Assembly (NCBI GenBank): GCA_965116765.1 | Contig: OZ220718.1 | Span: 4,712,001 to 4,776,000 of the forward strand | Reading direction: 5' to 3' | DNA: 64,000 nt | From: JAJEEA01 sp965116765 | GTDB lineage: Bacteria > Acidobacteriota > Vicinamibacteria > Vicinamibacterales > UBA8438 | Shown: positions 46,658-55,051 of the stretch, piece by piece | Layout: every line of letters starts with the position of its first letter | How positions within the stretch are numbered: the first letter of the stretch is position 1 | The notes under the pieces: model-generated | The model's database searches: none | Told to the model about the DNA's origin: nothing | Seen by the model: only the letters and a program-made list of their open reading frames with translations | Translations under genes and position numbers: made by a program

Positions 46658-48295
46658 ATGCACGAACGAGACGATGACCCGGCCCGGGAAGCCCGGTCGC
46701 CGGGGGACGCGGACCGCCCGGGCGACAGCGCGCTCGCCGCGCTGACGGAGGCCATCCCGCCGAAGCCGGAGCTGCCGCTGCCGGCGGCCGGCTTCGAGGA
46801 CCGGCTTCTCACCGCCTTGAGCCGGGCCTGGCGCCTGCTCCCTGGAGAAGTCGAGAAGGAAATCGATCTGGGCACGGGGTGGCGGCGCCGGCTCCGGGAC
46901 TTCGCGTGGCGGCTGCTCCGGCCCATCCTCGAACGCCAGCAGCAGTTCAACACGCTTCTCGTCCAGCACCTCGACGGCAACATCCGCGCCGCATACGACA
47001 GGCGGGAGTCCGAGGCCGCGGCGTTGGCGACGCTCGATCGCCACCTGGGGGGCCTCGCGGCGTTTCAGTCCCATCTTGTCGCGTACGTCCGGCATCTGGA
47101 CCAGTCCGGCGAGGACCTGCGCCGGTCCATCGACGCCTTGCAGCGGTCCATCGACGCCTTGCAGCAGAGGACGCAGCAAACGACGGACGGCTTGCGCGAG
47201 TCGGTCGACGCTCAGAAGCGTGCCTCGGAGGATCTGCGTCAATCCGTCGATCTCGCCACCGCGTCGGCGCACGGGTTGAAGCGCGAGGTCGAGCGGTTGC
47301 GGAGCCGGTTCCCGTCGACGCCCGGCGCCACCGACCGCGCCGGCCGGGCTTCCGCCGAGGCCGCCGGCGCCGGCCGCGCCGAGATGCCCGGCGCCACCGA
47401 CCGCGCCGGCCGGGTCTCCGCCGAGGGCGCCGACGCCGGCCACGCCGACTCGGGTCCCACCGATGCCGGTCATGCTGCCGCCGCCGGCGCCGCTCACACC
47501 GACGCCGACCCCGTGTCCGGCGATGCCGATGAAGGCGCTTCGCGCCGCCCGCCCCCGCCGGAGACCGATCTGGACGCCTATCAGTACGTCTGCTTCGAGG
47601 ACGTGTTCCGCGGCGAGCCCGACGAGATCGCGGCGCGTCAGCGCGACTACCTGCCGTACTTCGAGGGTGCCTCGGACGTGCTGGACATCGGCTGCGGCCG
47701 GGGCGAGTTCCTGGCCCTGCTGCGCGACGAGGGCATCGCCGCCCGCGGCGTCGACCTCAACGCGGAGGCGGTGGAGCGCTGCCGGGCACGAGGGCTCGAG
47801 GCCGCCCGGGCAGACGCCCTGGCGTATCTGAGGGCCCTCGCCGACGAGTCGATCGGCGGTCTGTTCTCGGCCCAGGTGGTGGAGCACCTCGAGGCCGACT
47901 ACCTGATGCAGATGCTCGGAAACGCCCACCGCGCCCTGCGTCCGGGCTCCCGCATCGTGCTGGAGACCATCAACCCCGCGTCGTGGACGGCGTTCTTCAG
48001 CGCGTACGTGCGGGACATCACGCACCGGCACCCGCTGCACCCGGAGACGCTGGCCTACCTCCTGCGGGCGAGCGGGTTCGTCGACGTCGCGATTGTCTAC
48101 CGGGCCCCGGTGCCCGACGCGGCGAAGCTCCAGCGTGCCGCCGTGGACGAGAGCGTGGCCGCCACGCCGGCGGGGAAGGCCGTCTGCATGCTGGCGGACA
48201 CGCTCAACCAGCACGCCGACCGCTTGAACGGCCTGATGTTCGCCGAGCAGGACTACGCGGCGGTAGGTCGGCGACCCCAGGAGTCTGCGCCGTAG
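46658..48295 (+). CDS. Class I methyltransferase with long coiled-coil N-terminus
   Basis: The 545-residue protein has a helical N-terminal half with repeats RRSIDALQRSIDALQQ (150-165) and an Ala/Gly/Asp-rich linker containing the repeat PGATDRAGR twice. The C-terminal SAM methyltransferase has motif I VLDIGCGRGEFLALLRDEG, motif II GVDLNAEAVERC and FSAQVVEHLEADYL. Such fusions occur in O-antigen or capsule clusters, where they cap or modify glycan chains. The last six residues, PQESAP, and the TAG stop come from the start of an 88-bp element. ATG 46658 is preceded by GGCGGGGAGG. Confidence 0.78.
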   Translation: MHERDDDPAREARSPGDADRPGDSALAALTEAIPPKPELPLPAAGFEDRLLTALSRAWRLLPGEVEKEIDLGTGWRRRLRDFAWRLLRPILERQQQFNTLLVQHLDGNIRAAYDRRESEAAALATLDRHLGGLAAFQSHLVAYVRHLDQSGEDLRRSIDALQRSIDALQQRTQQTTDGLRESVDAQKRASEDLRQSVDLATASAHGLKREVERLRSRFPSTPGATDRAGRASAEAAGAGRAEMPGATDRAGRVSAEGADAGHADSGPTDAGHAAAAGAAHTDADPVSGDADEGASRRPPPPETDLDAYQYVCFEDVFRGEPDEIAARQRDYLPYFEGASDVLDIGCGRGEFLALLRDEGIAARGVDLNAEAVERCRARGLEAARADALAYLRALADESIGGLFSAQVVEHLEADYLMQMLGNAHRALRPGSRIVLETINPASWTAFFSAYVRDITHRHPLHPETLAYLLRASGFVDVAIVYRAPVPDAAKLQRAAVDESVAATPAGKAVCMLADTLNQHADRLNGLMFAEQDYAAVGRRPQESAP

Positions 48296-48478
48296 AACGG
48301 CTCAGACCCTGGCGGGTTGGTTGAGCGGGGAGCGGAGCCGCGCGCGACGGCGGGCGGGCTCAGACCCTGGCGGGGTTGGATGGGCGGGGAGCGGAGCCGC
48401 AGGCGACGATGGGCGGGCTCAGGCCCTGGCGGGGTCGTTAGGCGCCCAGCGGAGCCACGGCGACGATGGCCGGGCCAG
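48277..48478 (+). repeat. CTAG-type element, tandem triple copy
   Basis: The first unit begins CCAGGAGTCTGCGCCGTAG, which supplies the stop of the methyltransferase gene. Two further units at about 48361 and 48422 lack the left arm of hairpin 1 and repeat the GGTTGG, GCGGAGCC and CGACGATGG parts. It fills the spacer before the SDR gene. Confidence 0.75.
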
Positions 48479-48506
48479 CCCGGTGCTGCTGGAGGAGGGG
48501 CAGGGC

Positions 48507-49265
48507 ATGGAGTTCACGGGCAAGGCGGTGCTGGTGACCGGGGCGTCGCAGGGCATCGGTCGCGCCGTCGCCCGGCACTTCGCGGCCCGCGGGGCGCGGG
48601 TGGCGGTGCACTGCCGCCGGAACCGGGCGGCGGCGGAGCGGACGCGGGCGGGGTTGCCGGGCGGGCCGCACCTGGTCGTCGAGGCCGACGTCGGCGACGG
48701 GGCCGCGGTCGAGCGCATGGTCGACACGGTCGCGGCGGAGCTCGGCCGGCTCGACGTGCTGGTGAACAACGCGGGCATCCACGAGTCCCATCCCATCGCC
48801 GAGGTGTCCTACGCCGAGTGGCAGGCGTGCTGGCGCCGGACCCTCGAGACGAACCTGCTGGGGGCCGCCAACGCCGCCTGGTGCGCGGCGCGGCACATGA
48901 TGCGGCAGGGGGGCGGGCGCATCGTCAACGTCTCGTCGCGCGGCGCGTTCCGGGGCGAGCCGGCGGCCCCCGCCTACGGGGCGAGCAAGGCGGGTATGAA
49001 CGCGATGAGCCAGTCGCTGGCGAAGGCGCTGGCCCCGCACCGCATCTTCGTGGGGGCGGTCGCGCCGGGGTTCGTCACCACCGAGCGGACCGCGGCGTTC
49101 CTCGACGGCCCGGACGGAGACGCGGTCCGCGGGCAGAGCCCGCTGGGCCGCGTGGCGACTCCCGACGAGGTGGCCTACGCGGTGTGCTTCCTCGCGTCGG
49201 AGGGCGCGGAGTTCACGACCGGGACCATCATCGACGTCAACGGCGCCTCGTACCTGCGGTCCTGA
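48507..49265 (+). CDS. Short-chain dehydrogenase/reductase
   Basis: The 252-residue SDR has cofactor motif VTGASQGIGRAVA at 9-21 (TGxxxGIG), VLVNNAGIHES near 86 and the catalytic Ser in RIVNVSSRGAF. The Tyr and Lys are in AYGASKAGM, and the C-terminus is GTIIDVNGASYLRS. The closest general type is FabG-like 3-oxoacyl reductase or glucose-dehydrogenase-like enzymes. The substrate is unknown. ATG 48507 with GGAGGAGGGG upstream. It is a single gene, convergent with phosphofructokinase. Confidence 0.88.
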   Translation: MEFTGKAVLVTGASQGIGRAVARHFAARGARVAVHCRRNRAAAERTRAGLPGGPHLVVEADVGDGAAVERMVDTVAAELGRLDVLVNNAGIHESHPIAEVSYAEWQACWRRTLETNLLGAANAAWCAARHMMRQGGGRIVNVSSRGAFRGEPAAPAYGASKAGMNAMSQSLAKALAPHRIFVGAVAPGFVTTERTAAFLDGPDGDAVRGQSPLGRVATPDEVAYAVCFLASEGAEFTTGTIIDVNGASYLRS

Positions 49266-49285
49266 GCCGCGGCGGCGCCGCACCG

Positions 49286-50473
49286 TCAGGCCGAGCGGAG
49301 GGGCGCCGGGGAGCCGGAGCGGCGCGCCGGCCGTTCCTCGGTGTGACGCAGCGACTTGACCACGGGAGACGTGTTGGGCGGGTACTCGCCGAAGCTGACC
49401 CCGAGAGCCCGGGCCGCCACGACCCCCGCGCTGTCCGCCGAGACCCGCGAGATCCGGTTCACCGCGTCCTGAATCGGCACCGCCTTCACCGCCGGCGGGT
49501 GGTAGGCCACCATCTCCCCGAACCGCCGCTCGAAGACGAGGCGGACGGCGTGGGCGCCGAACTGGGTGGCGAGGGCGCGGTCGAAGTTGGTGGGGGGGCC
49601 GCCGCGCTGGAGGTGCCCCAGGATGACCACCCGCGTCTCCCGCTTCAGCCGCTCCTCGAGCTCGCGCGCGACGATCTGGCCGATGCCGCCCAGGCGGACC
49701 TGCTGCCCCGGCGTCGGATCCTCGCGGGTCACGAGGCCCCCGCCCGGGAGCTCCGCCCCCTCGGCCACCGCGACGAGGGAGAACCGCTTGCCCTGGGTGT
49801 CGCGCTCCAGGATCTTCTGGCACACGTTCTCCCAGGTCCACGGGATCTCGGGAATCAGGATGACCGAGGCGGCGCCGGCGATGCCCGCGTGCAGCGCGAT
49901 CCATCCGGTGTGACGCCCCATCACCTCGAGCACCATGATGCGGTCGTGGCTGGCCGCGGTGGTGTGCAGGCGGTCCATCGCGTCGGTGGCGCAGGCGACG
50001 GCGCTGTCGAAGCCGAACGTGAAGGCGGTGGCCGACAGGTCGTTGTCGATCGACTTGGGCACGCCCACCACGGGGATGCCGTGCTCGTGGAACTGCTGGG
50101 CGACGGAGAGAGAGCCGTCGCCGCCGATGCAGATCAGCCCTTCGAGGTCGAGCTGGCTCATGGTGCGCTCGACCTCTCCGAGGAGCTCGGGGTCGAGGTC
50201 CTGGCGGTCTTCTATGCCGACCCGGGCCGAGAAGCGGCCGGTGTTGGTGGACCCGAGGATGGTGCCGCCCCGGTTGATGATGCCCGACGTGTTCTTCGTG
50301 TCGAGGGGAACGTAGGTCACGGGGTCGACCAGGCCCTCGAAGCCCCGCCGGAAGCCGACCACCTCGGACCCGAGCCGCGCCGCCGACTTGACGGCGCCGC
50401 GAATCACCGCGTTCAGCCCCGGGCAGTCGCCGCCCGCGGTCAGGATTCCGATCCGGCGGGTCGCAGTCGGCAT
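49286..50473 (-). CDS. pfkA: 6-phosphofructokinase
   Basis: The 395-residue enzyme has IGILTAGGDCPGLNAVIRG at 8-26, ICIGGDGSLSVAQQF near 105 and the catalytic PKSIDNDLSATAFTFGFDSA near 129. The substrate-binding VLEVMGRHTGWIALHAG follows. The protein phosphorylates fructose-6-phosphate. The GGDGS motif and PKSIDND (not PKTIDND) suggest the mixed-substrate group, in which ATP- or pyrophosphate-use is set by a Gly/Asp at the phosphoryl-donor site, so donor choice is inferred only. ATG 50473. It lies in a small group with an aldo-keto reductase. Confidence 0.88.
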   Translation of the reverse strand: MPTATRRIGILTAGGDCPGLNAVIRGAVKSAARLGSEVVGFRRGFEGLVDPVTYVPLDTKNTSGIINRGGTILGSTNTGRFSARVGIEDRQDLDPELLGEVERTMSQLDLEGLICIGGDGSLSVAQQFHEHGIPVVGVPKSIDNDLSATAFTFGFDSAVACATDAMDRLHTTAASHDRIMVLEVMGRHTGWIALHAGIAGAASVILIPEIPWTWENVCQKILERDTQGKRFSLVAVAEGAELPGGGLVTREDPTPGQQVRLGGIGQIVARELEERLKRETRVVILGHLQRGGPPTNFDRALATQFGAHAVRLVFERRFGEMVAYHPPAVKAVPIQDAVNRISRVSADSAGVVAARALGVSFGEYPPNTSPVVKSLRHTEERPARRSGSPAPLRSA

Positions 50474-50544
50474 GGCTTCCTCTCCGGTGCTGCCGGGGTC
50501 CGCGGGCCGGCCCGGTTGCGCGCGAGGGCGCCGGCCCGGACCGA

Positions 50545-51531
50545 TCACGAATGCCCGAGCACCTCGTGCGGGACGTAGCGCTCCTCGAGGAATCGGCACT
50601 CCTCGTCGTCGAGCGTGATGTCGAGGGCGGCGACGAGCTGGTCGAGCTGCTCGGGCCGCGAGGCGCCGACGATGGGGGAGGTCACCCCCGGCTGGCGGAC
50701 CAGCCACGCGAGGGCCGCCTGGGCGGGGGCGGCGCCTCGCCGCTCGGCCAGCGTCTTCACCCGCTCGACGATCTCGAAGTCGGCCGGCGTGAAGTAGAGC
50801 TTGCGCGCGAAGTCGTCGCTCCGCGCCCGGCTCGACGGCGCGGGGCCCTCCGGCGCCGCGGTGCGGTTGCCGGCGAGGAACCCCCGGGCGAGGGGGCTCC
50901 ACGGAATCACCCCGACGCCCTCGGCCCGGCACAGGGGCAGCATCTCCCGCTCCTCCTCGCGGTAGACGAGGTTGTAGTGGTTCTGCATGGTCGCGAACCG
51001 CGCCCAGCCGCGGCGGTCGGCGGTGTGGAGGGCCCGCGCGAACTGCCAGGCGAACATGCTCGACGCCCCGAGGTAGCGCGCGCGGCCCGAGCGGACGATG
51101 TCGTTCAGCGCGTCGAGGGTCTCCTCGAGCGGCGTCTCGGGGTCGAAGCGGTGAATCTGGTAGAGGTCGACGTGGTCCATGCCGAGGCGCCGGAGCGAGG
51201 CGTCGACGGCGTCGAACAGGTGCTTCCTCGACAGGCCGCGGTCGTTGGGGCCGTCGCCCATGGGGAAGTACGCCTTGGTGGCCACGACCACCTGGTCGCG
51301 GCGGGTGAGGTCGCGGACGGCCCGGCCGAGAATCTCCTCGCTCACGCCGCGGGAGTACATGTCGGCGGTGTCGAAGAAGTTGATGCCGTGGTCGAGGGCC
51401 TGACGCACGAACTGCCGGCCGGCGTCCTCGGGCAGGACCCAGTCCCGCCAGCTCGGCGAGCCGTAGGTCATCATGCCGAGACAGAGGCGCGAGACCTTCA
51501 GGCCGGTGCGTCCGAGCGAGACGTACTCCAT
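50545..51531 (-). CDS. Aldo/keto reductase
   Basis: The 328-residue TIM-barrel protein has LGRTGLKVSRLCLGMMTYG at 6-24 and INFFDTADMYSRGVSEEILG with the catalytic Asp and Tyr. The catalytic Lys lies in QVVVATKAYFPMGDGP. DLYQIHRFDPETPLEETLDAL and GVIPWSPLARGFLAG follow. It reduces carbonyls with NADPH. The substrate is unknown, but YajO-like sequence suggests a broad range. ATG 51531 (MEYVSLGRTG). The spacer above it holds an 88-bp element copy. Confidence 0.88.
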   Translation of the reverse strand: MEYVSLGRTGLKVSRLCLGMMTYGSPSWRDWVLPEDAGRQFVRQALDHGINFFDTADMYSRGVSEEILGRAVRDLTRRDQVVVATKAYFPMGDGPNDRGLSRKHLFDAVDASLRRLGMDHVDLYQIHRFDPETPLEETLDALNDIVRSGRARYLGASSMFAWQFARALHTADRRGWARFATMQNHYNLVYREEEREMLPLCRAEGVGVIPWSPLARGFLAGNRTAAPEGPAPSSRARSDDFARKLYFTPADFEIVERVKTLAERRGAAPAQAALAWLVRQPGVTSPIVGASRPEQLDQLVAALDITLDDEECRFLEERYVPHEVLGHS

Positions 51532-51692
51532 GGCGATCCTGCCTGTGCGGGCCGGCGCGCGGATGGTGCTGCTTCCCGCAGGGTCCGGAGGCGTCCCTCA
51601 CGGGCGAGAGAGTAGCGGCGGCGCGCCGGTGGAGCCCCTCGTCACGCCTCGGGTCGCCCGCGTCCTGTCCTTCGCGGGCGCCGGTGCCGGTC

Positions 51693-51780
51693 CTAGCCCG
51701 CCCATCGTCGCCTTCGGCTCCGCTGGACGCCCAACCAACCCTGCTAGGAGTCTGCACCGTTCTACGGCGCAGACTCCTAG
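51693..51780 (-). repeat. 88-bp CTAG palindromic element, intergenic copy
   Basis: The element is bounded by CTAG at both ends (51693 and 51777) and has the same two hairpins as the copy at 42225, in the opposite orientation. It lies in the spacer between the SEC-C gene and the aldo-keto reductase gene, about 75 bp after the SEC-C stop, so unlike other copies it is not on a stop codon. Confidence 0.88.
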
Positions 51781-51854
51781 GTGCAGCTCGGAGCTCCGCC
51801 GCGGGCTGCCGCGCAACCCCGGGGCCGCGCCGGGGGTCCGCCGGTGCGAACCGC

Positions 51855-52097
51855 CTAGTGACAGTGTCCGTGGGCGACCGACCAGACCTGTCCGGGCGGG
51901 CAGATGCCGCTCGCGGCCCGGTTGGCCGAGGAGAAGCTGAAGACGAGCACGGCCAGCAAGACGGCGGCGGTGCCCACGATGGCGAGCCACGCGGTCGGGC
52001 TCAGCCGGCGCTCCTTGCGCTCGCAACACTGCTTGTACTTCCTGCCGCTGCCACATGGGCAGAGCTGATTCCGGCCGACCCTGGTAACACGCGCCAT
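51855..52097 (-). CDS. SEC-C metal-binding motif protein with membrane anchor
   Basis: The 80-residue protein has an N-terminal zinc-binding SEC-C motif (NQLCPCGSGRKYKQCC at 10-25), one membrane helix (WLAIVGTAAVLLAVLVFSFS) and a C-terminal ICPPGQVWSVAHGHCH with Cys and His residues that could bind a metal outside. SEC-C motifs usually sit at the end of SecA, so a small anchored version is unusual. It may attach to ribosomes or SecB. ATG 52097 is near a Shine-Dalgarno-like AGAAGGGA. Confidence 0.75.
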   Translation of the reverse strand: MARVTRVGRNQLCPCGSGRKYKQCCERKERRLSPTAWLAIVGTAAVLLAVLVFSFSSANRAASGICPPGQVWSVAHGHCH

Positions 52098-52247
52098 CGT
52101 CAGTCCCTTCTCGCGGTGCCGCGGTGACGGGACGAGTATACTGCACGCCCCCGGCCGGGAAGGGTGCTTCCTCGACGGCGGAGGCCTGCCGGCAGGGTCG
52201 GTCGGGGCGGCGGCCCCCAGGGCGGCGGAAGAGCTGCGGGCGACGCT

Positions 52248-52333
52248 CCAGCCCGCCAATCGCCGACTGCGGCTCCCCTGGCGCCCGACCAACTCTGCAG
52301 GGAGTTCGCGCGATTCTACGGCGCAGACTCCTG
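52248..52333 (-). repeat. Diverged copy of the CTAG-type element
   Basis: This 86-nt copy starts CAGGAGTCTGCGCCGTAG on the minus strand and carries the stop (52316-52318) of the quinone reductase gene. Hairpin 1 is partly decayed, and hairpin 2 is recognisable by GGCGCC and GGAGCCGCAG. Confidence 0.7.
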
Positions 52334-53329
52334 TGGCACCAGCAGCAGCTTGCCGACGTGGGTGCTCGACTCCATGAGCCGATGCGCCTCGCCCGCCTGC
52401 GCCAGCGGGAACCGGCGGTGCACGACGGGGCGCACCCGGCCCGACTCGACGAGCGGCCACACCCGCTCGCGGACCGCCGCCGCCACCGCGCCCTTCTGCG
52501 CGACGCTGCGGGCCCGCAGCGTCGACCCGGTGACCGTCAGCCGGCGCGTCATCAGGGTCGCGAGGTCGACCCGGGCCGCCGGCCCGCTCATGAACGCGAT
52601 GATGACCAGCCGTCCCTCGGTCTTGAGGACCGCGAGATTGCGCGGCAGGTACTCCTGTCCGACCATGTCGAGAACGACGTCGACGCCCTTCCCGTCCGTC
52701 GCCGCGCGGATCGCCTCGACGAAGTCGGCCTCGCGGTAGTTCACCGCCGCCGCGGCCCCGAGGGCGGTGCACGCCGCGCACTTCTCCGCCGACCCCGCGG
52801 TCACGAAGACCGGAGACCCGAACGCGGCCGCGAGCTGGATCGCCATGGTGCCGATGCCGCTCGATCCGCCGTGCACGAGCAGCGTCTCGCCCGGGCGCAG
52901 GGCGGCGCGGTCGAAGACGTTCGTCCACACCGTCATCGCCACCTCCGGCAGGGCCGCCGCGTCCACGAGCTCGACGCCGGCCGGCACCGGGAGACACTGC
53001 GGCGCGGGTGCCGCGCAGTACTCCGCGTAGCCTCCGCCCGCCAGCAGGGCGCAGACCGGGTCGCCGACGTTCCAACCCGACACCGCGCCCCCGACCGCGG
53101 CCACCGTGCCCGACACCTCCAGGCCCAGCACGTCCGAGGCGCCGGGCGGCGGCGGATAGTTGCCGCGGCGCTGCATGGTGTCGGCCCGGTTGACGCCGGC
53201 CGCCGCCACCCGCACGAGGATCTCCCCGGGGCCGACGGCCGGGACCGGCCGCTCGCCGACGGCCAGCACGTCCGGCCCCCCCGGCTCCGATATCTCGATC
53301 ACGCGCATCCGTGCCGGCAGCTCGGTCAT
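52316..53329 (-). CDS. NADPH:quinone oxidoreductase (zinc-independent MDR)
   Basis: The 337-residue protein of the quinone reductase/PIG3 type has GEILVRVAAAGVNRADTMQR near 35, NYPPPPGASDVLGLEVSGTV near 57 and the NADPH-binding LLVHGGSSGIGTMAIQLA near 148. It lacks the zinc-ligand set of alcohol dehydrogenases. It reduces quinones or enoyl substrates with NADPH. The start is ATG 53329. The last six residues PQESAP and the stop come from an 88-bp-type element, exactly as in the methyltransferase gene at 46658. Confidence 0.88.
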   Translation of the reverse strand: MTELPARMRVIEISEPGGPDVLAVGERPVPAVGPGEILVRVAAAGVNRADTMQRRGNYPPPPGASDVLGLEVSGTVAAVGGAVSGWNVGDPVCALLAGGGYAEYCAAPAPQCLPVPAGVELVDAAALPEVAMTVWTNVFDRAALRPGETLLVHGGSSGIGTMAIQLAAAFGSPVFVTAGSAEKCAACTALGAAAAVNYREADFVEAIRAATDGKGVDVVLDMVGQEYLPRNLAVLKTEGRLVIIAFMSGPAARVDLATLMTRRLTVTGSTLRARSVAQKGAVAAAVRERVWPLVESGRVRPVVHRRFPLAQAGEAHRLMESSTHVGKLLLVPQESAP

Positions 53330-53563
53330 GTCTCGCGTTCCGTGGCGGAGCCCGCGGCGTTCGATCCGCGATGCATCTCGCCCGACGGGAGTCGTTCGCG
53401 GGGCGGAGCCCGGCGGTTGCCCATGCCCGCCTGCTGTCTCGTCACGCCTCGTCAAGCGGGCGTCTCGCCGGTTCGGGGCCCCGGGGTCCGTCGCGGGCCG
53501 GCACGCGGAATGGACGGCTCGACATCCCGCGCCCTGCCGGGCCGCTCCGAGAGCCCCGGGGAT

Positions 53564-53569
53564 TATAAT
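53564..53569 (+). promoter_or_regulatory. Candidate -10 box for the lysine operon
   Basis: A perfect TATAAT lies 59 bp upstream of the ATG at 53628, in GC-rich surroundings. No good -35 hexamer is seen at 17 bp, so the assignment is tentative. Confidence 0.4.
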
Positions 53570-53627
53570 TGCGGCGGCCGTAGCGCCGCCGGGCGCCCGG
53601 CCCATGCTTCAGGCCCACTGCAGCCAT

Positions 53628-54080
53628 ATGGATATCAAGGTCAGGAAGGTCAGGCTCTGGCGCACCGAGGTCTCCCGCCGCTCGGGCGCGCTGGCTGCGG
53701 CGCTCGAGCCGCTGGCCCAGCACGGGGCGGACCTGAAGGTCATACGCGTCCGGGCCGCGCCCGGCCGGACGAAGCGCAACGTCATCGAGGTGTACGCCGG
53801 CGAGGGGCAGCGGGCGGCGATGGCGGCCCGGGCCGCCGGGTTCAGCCAGACGCCGGCCACCGCGGTGCTGCTGCAGGGCGACAACCGGCCGGGGTTCGCC
53901 TACGAGGTCGCGAACGCCGTGGCGTGGGCGGGCATCGGGGTTCGCGACTACGAGGCAGGGGTGGTCGACCGCCGCTTCTCCTCCACCCTCACGTTCGAGA
54001 CCGAGTCGGACGCCACGAAGGCGGTGACGATCATCCGCAAGGTCATCCGCGGCGCGGACGGGAACGGCGCGGGGCGTTAG
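53628..54080 (+). CDS. ACT-domain-containing protein
   Basis: The 150-residue protein contains two ACT-like halves (IKVRKVRLWRTEVSRRSGALAAALEPLA; VLLQGDNRPGFAYEVANAVAWAGI). ACT domains bind amino acids and regulate metabolic enzymes. As first gene of the dap operon it may sense lysine or aspartate-family amino acids. This is inference from position. It ends 2 nt before dapB. Confidence 0.65.
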   Translation: MDIKVRKVRLWRTEVSRRSGALAAALEPLAQHGADLKVIRVRAAPGRTKRNVIEVYAGEGQRAAMAARAAGFSQTPATAVLLQGDNRPGFAYEVANAVAWAGIGVRDYEAGVVDRRFSSTLTFETESDATKAVTIIRKVIRGADGNGAGR

Positions 54081-54082
54081 CG

Positions 54083-54778
54083 ATGCGCCTGCTGCTGATC
54101 GGCTACGGTCGGATGGGCAAGGCCGTCGACCGGCTGAGCGAGTCGCACGGATGCGCGGTGGCGGGGCGGCTCGACGTCGACGACAACGCCGGCGGCCGCG
54201 GCATCACCGCCGAAGCGGTGGCCGGCGTCGACGTCGCCGTCGACTTCTCGGTGCCCGACGCGGTGGCCGAGAACCTGCCGCGTCTCGCGGGCCACGGCGT
54301 GAACGTGGTGGTCGGCACCACCGGCTGGGCGGCGCACGAGCCGCGGATGCGGCAGGTCGCGGCCGACGCCGGGATCGGGGTGGTCGCCGCCGCCAACTTC
54401 TCGCTCGGGGTCAACCTGTTCCTGGCCCTGACGGAGCGGGCGGCGGAGCTGTTCGCGGATCGGCCGGAGTTCGGCGCCTACATCCACGAGCTGCACCACG
54501 CGGCCAAGCTGGACGCCCCCTCCGGCACCGCGCTGGCGATGCGGAACGCCATGACCGGGCGCGGATACGGCGGCCCGATCGACATGGCCTCGAGCCGGGC
54601 GGGCTCGGCGCCGGGCATGCACACGGTGGCGTTCGACGGCCCGGTGGAGTCGATAGCGCTGACGCATACCACGCGCGACCGCGACACGTTCGCCCGCGGG
54701 GCCCTCGAGGCCGCGCGCTGGGTGCAGGGGCGGCAGGGCTGGTTCTCGATGCGCGACGTGCTGGGGATCGCGGGATGA
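54083..54778 (+). CDS. dapB: 4-hydroxy-tetrahydrodipicolinate reductase DapB
   Basis: The 231-residue protein has the Rossmann start LLLIGYGRMGKAVDRL, VVVGTTGWAAHEPRM, and the active-site EXHHXXKXDXPSGTA motif as ELHHAAKLDAPSGTALAM. It reduces hydroxytetrahydrodipicolinate with NAD(P)H in the lysine/diaminopimelate pathway. The N-terminal region is slightly shorter than E. coli DapB (273), as in the short DapB group. The TGA overlaps the ATG of a micro-ORF (ATGA at 54775-54778), the first of three before dapA. Confidence 0.9.
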   Translation: MRLLLIGYGRMGKAVDRLSESHGCAVAGRLDVDDNAGGRGITAEAVAGVDVAVDFSVPDAVAENLPRLAGHGVNVVVGTTGWAAHEPRMRQVAADAGIGVVAAANFSLGVNLFLALTERAAELFADRPEFGAYIHELHHAAKLDAPSGTALAMRNAMTGRGYGGPIDMASSRAGSAPGMHTVAFDGPVESIALTHTTRDRDTFARGALEAARWVQGRQGWFSMRDVLGIAG

Positions 54779-54870
54779 AGCGCGACCGGTCAGGCCGCGG
54801 CGCCGCACGGATTGCCCGGGGGTGGCCGGGGCGGTTCCGGATGCGCGGCGGGCGGGGACCTCGGGGATGA
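54775..54870 (+). CDS. Linker micro-ORF 1 (dapB-dapA)
   Basis: A 31-residue frame starts MKRDRSGRG and ends MRGGRGPRG. It is joined by ATGA to dapB at 54775-54778 and to the next micro-ORF at 54867-54870. Its start resembles the dapA start (MRRDWSGCG), and its end is a diverged version of the dapB end. Confidence 0.5.
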   Translation: MKRDRSGRGAARIARGWPGRFRMRGGRGPRG

Positions 54871-54962
54871 GACGCGGCTGGTCGGGTTGCGGGACGACGC
54901 CGGTCGTGGAGGGGCGGCAGGGCTGGCTCTCGATGCGCGACGCGCGGGGACTTCCGGCATGA
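54867..54962 (+). CDS. Linker micro-ORF 2 (dapB-dapA)
   Basis: A 31-residue frame reading MRRGWSGCGTTPVVEGRQGW then LSMRDARGLPA. The first nine residues copy the dapA start, and GRQGWxSMRDxxG copies the dapB C-terminus. ATGA overlaps lie at both ends. Confidence 0.55.
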   Translation: MRRGWSGCGTTPVVEGRQGWLSMRDARGLPA

Positions 54963-55051
54963 GACGCGAGCGGACGGGCCGCGGAAGCGCGCGGGTCGTG
55001 GAGCGGCAGGGCTGGTTCTCGATGCGCGACGCGCGGGGGCTTCCGGCATGA
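54959..55051 (+). CDS. Linker micro-ORF 3 (dapB-dapA)
   Basis: A 30-residue frame MRRERTGRGSARVVERQGW then FSMRDARGLPA, nearly the same as micro-ORF 2. ATGA overlaps join it to micro-ORF 2 and to dapA at 55048-55051. Confidence 0.55.
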   Translation: MRRERTGRGSARVVERQGWFSMRDARGLPA

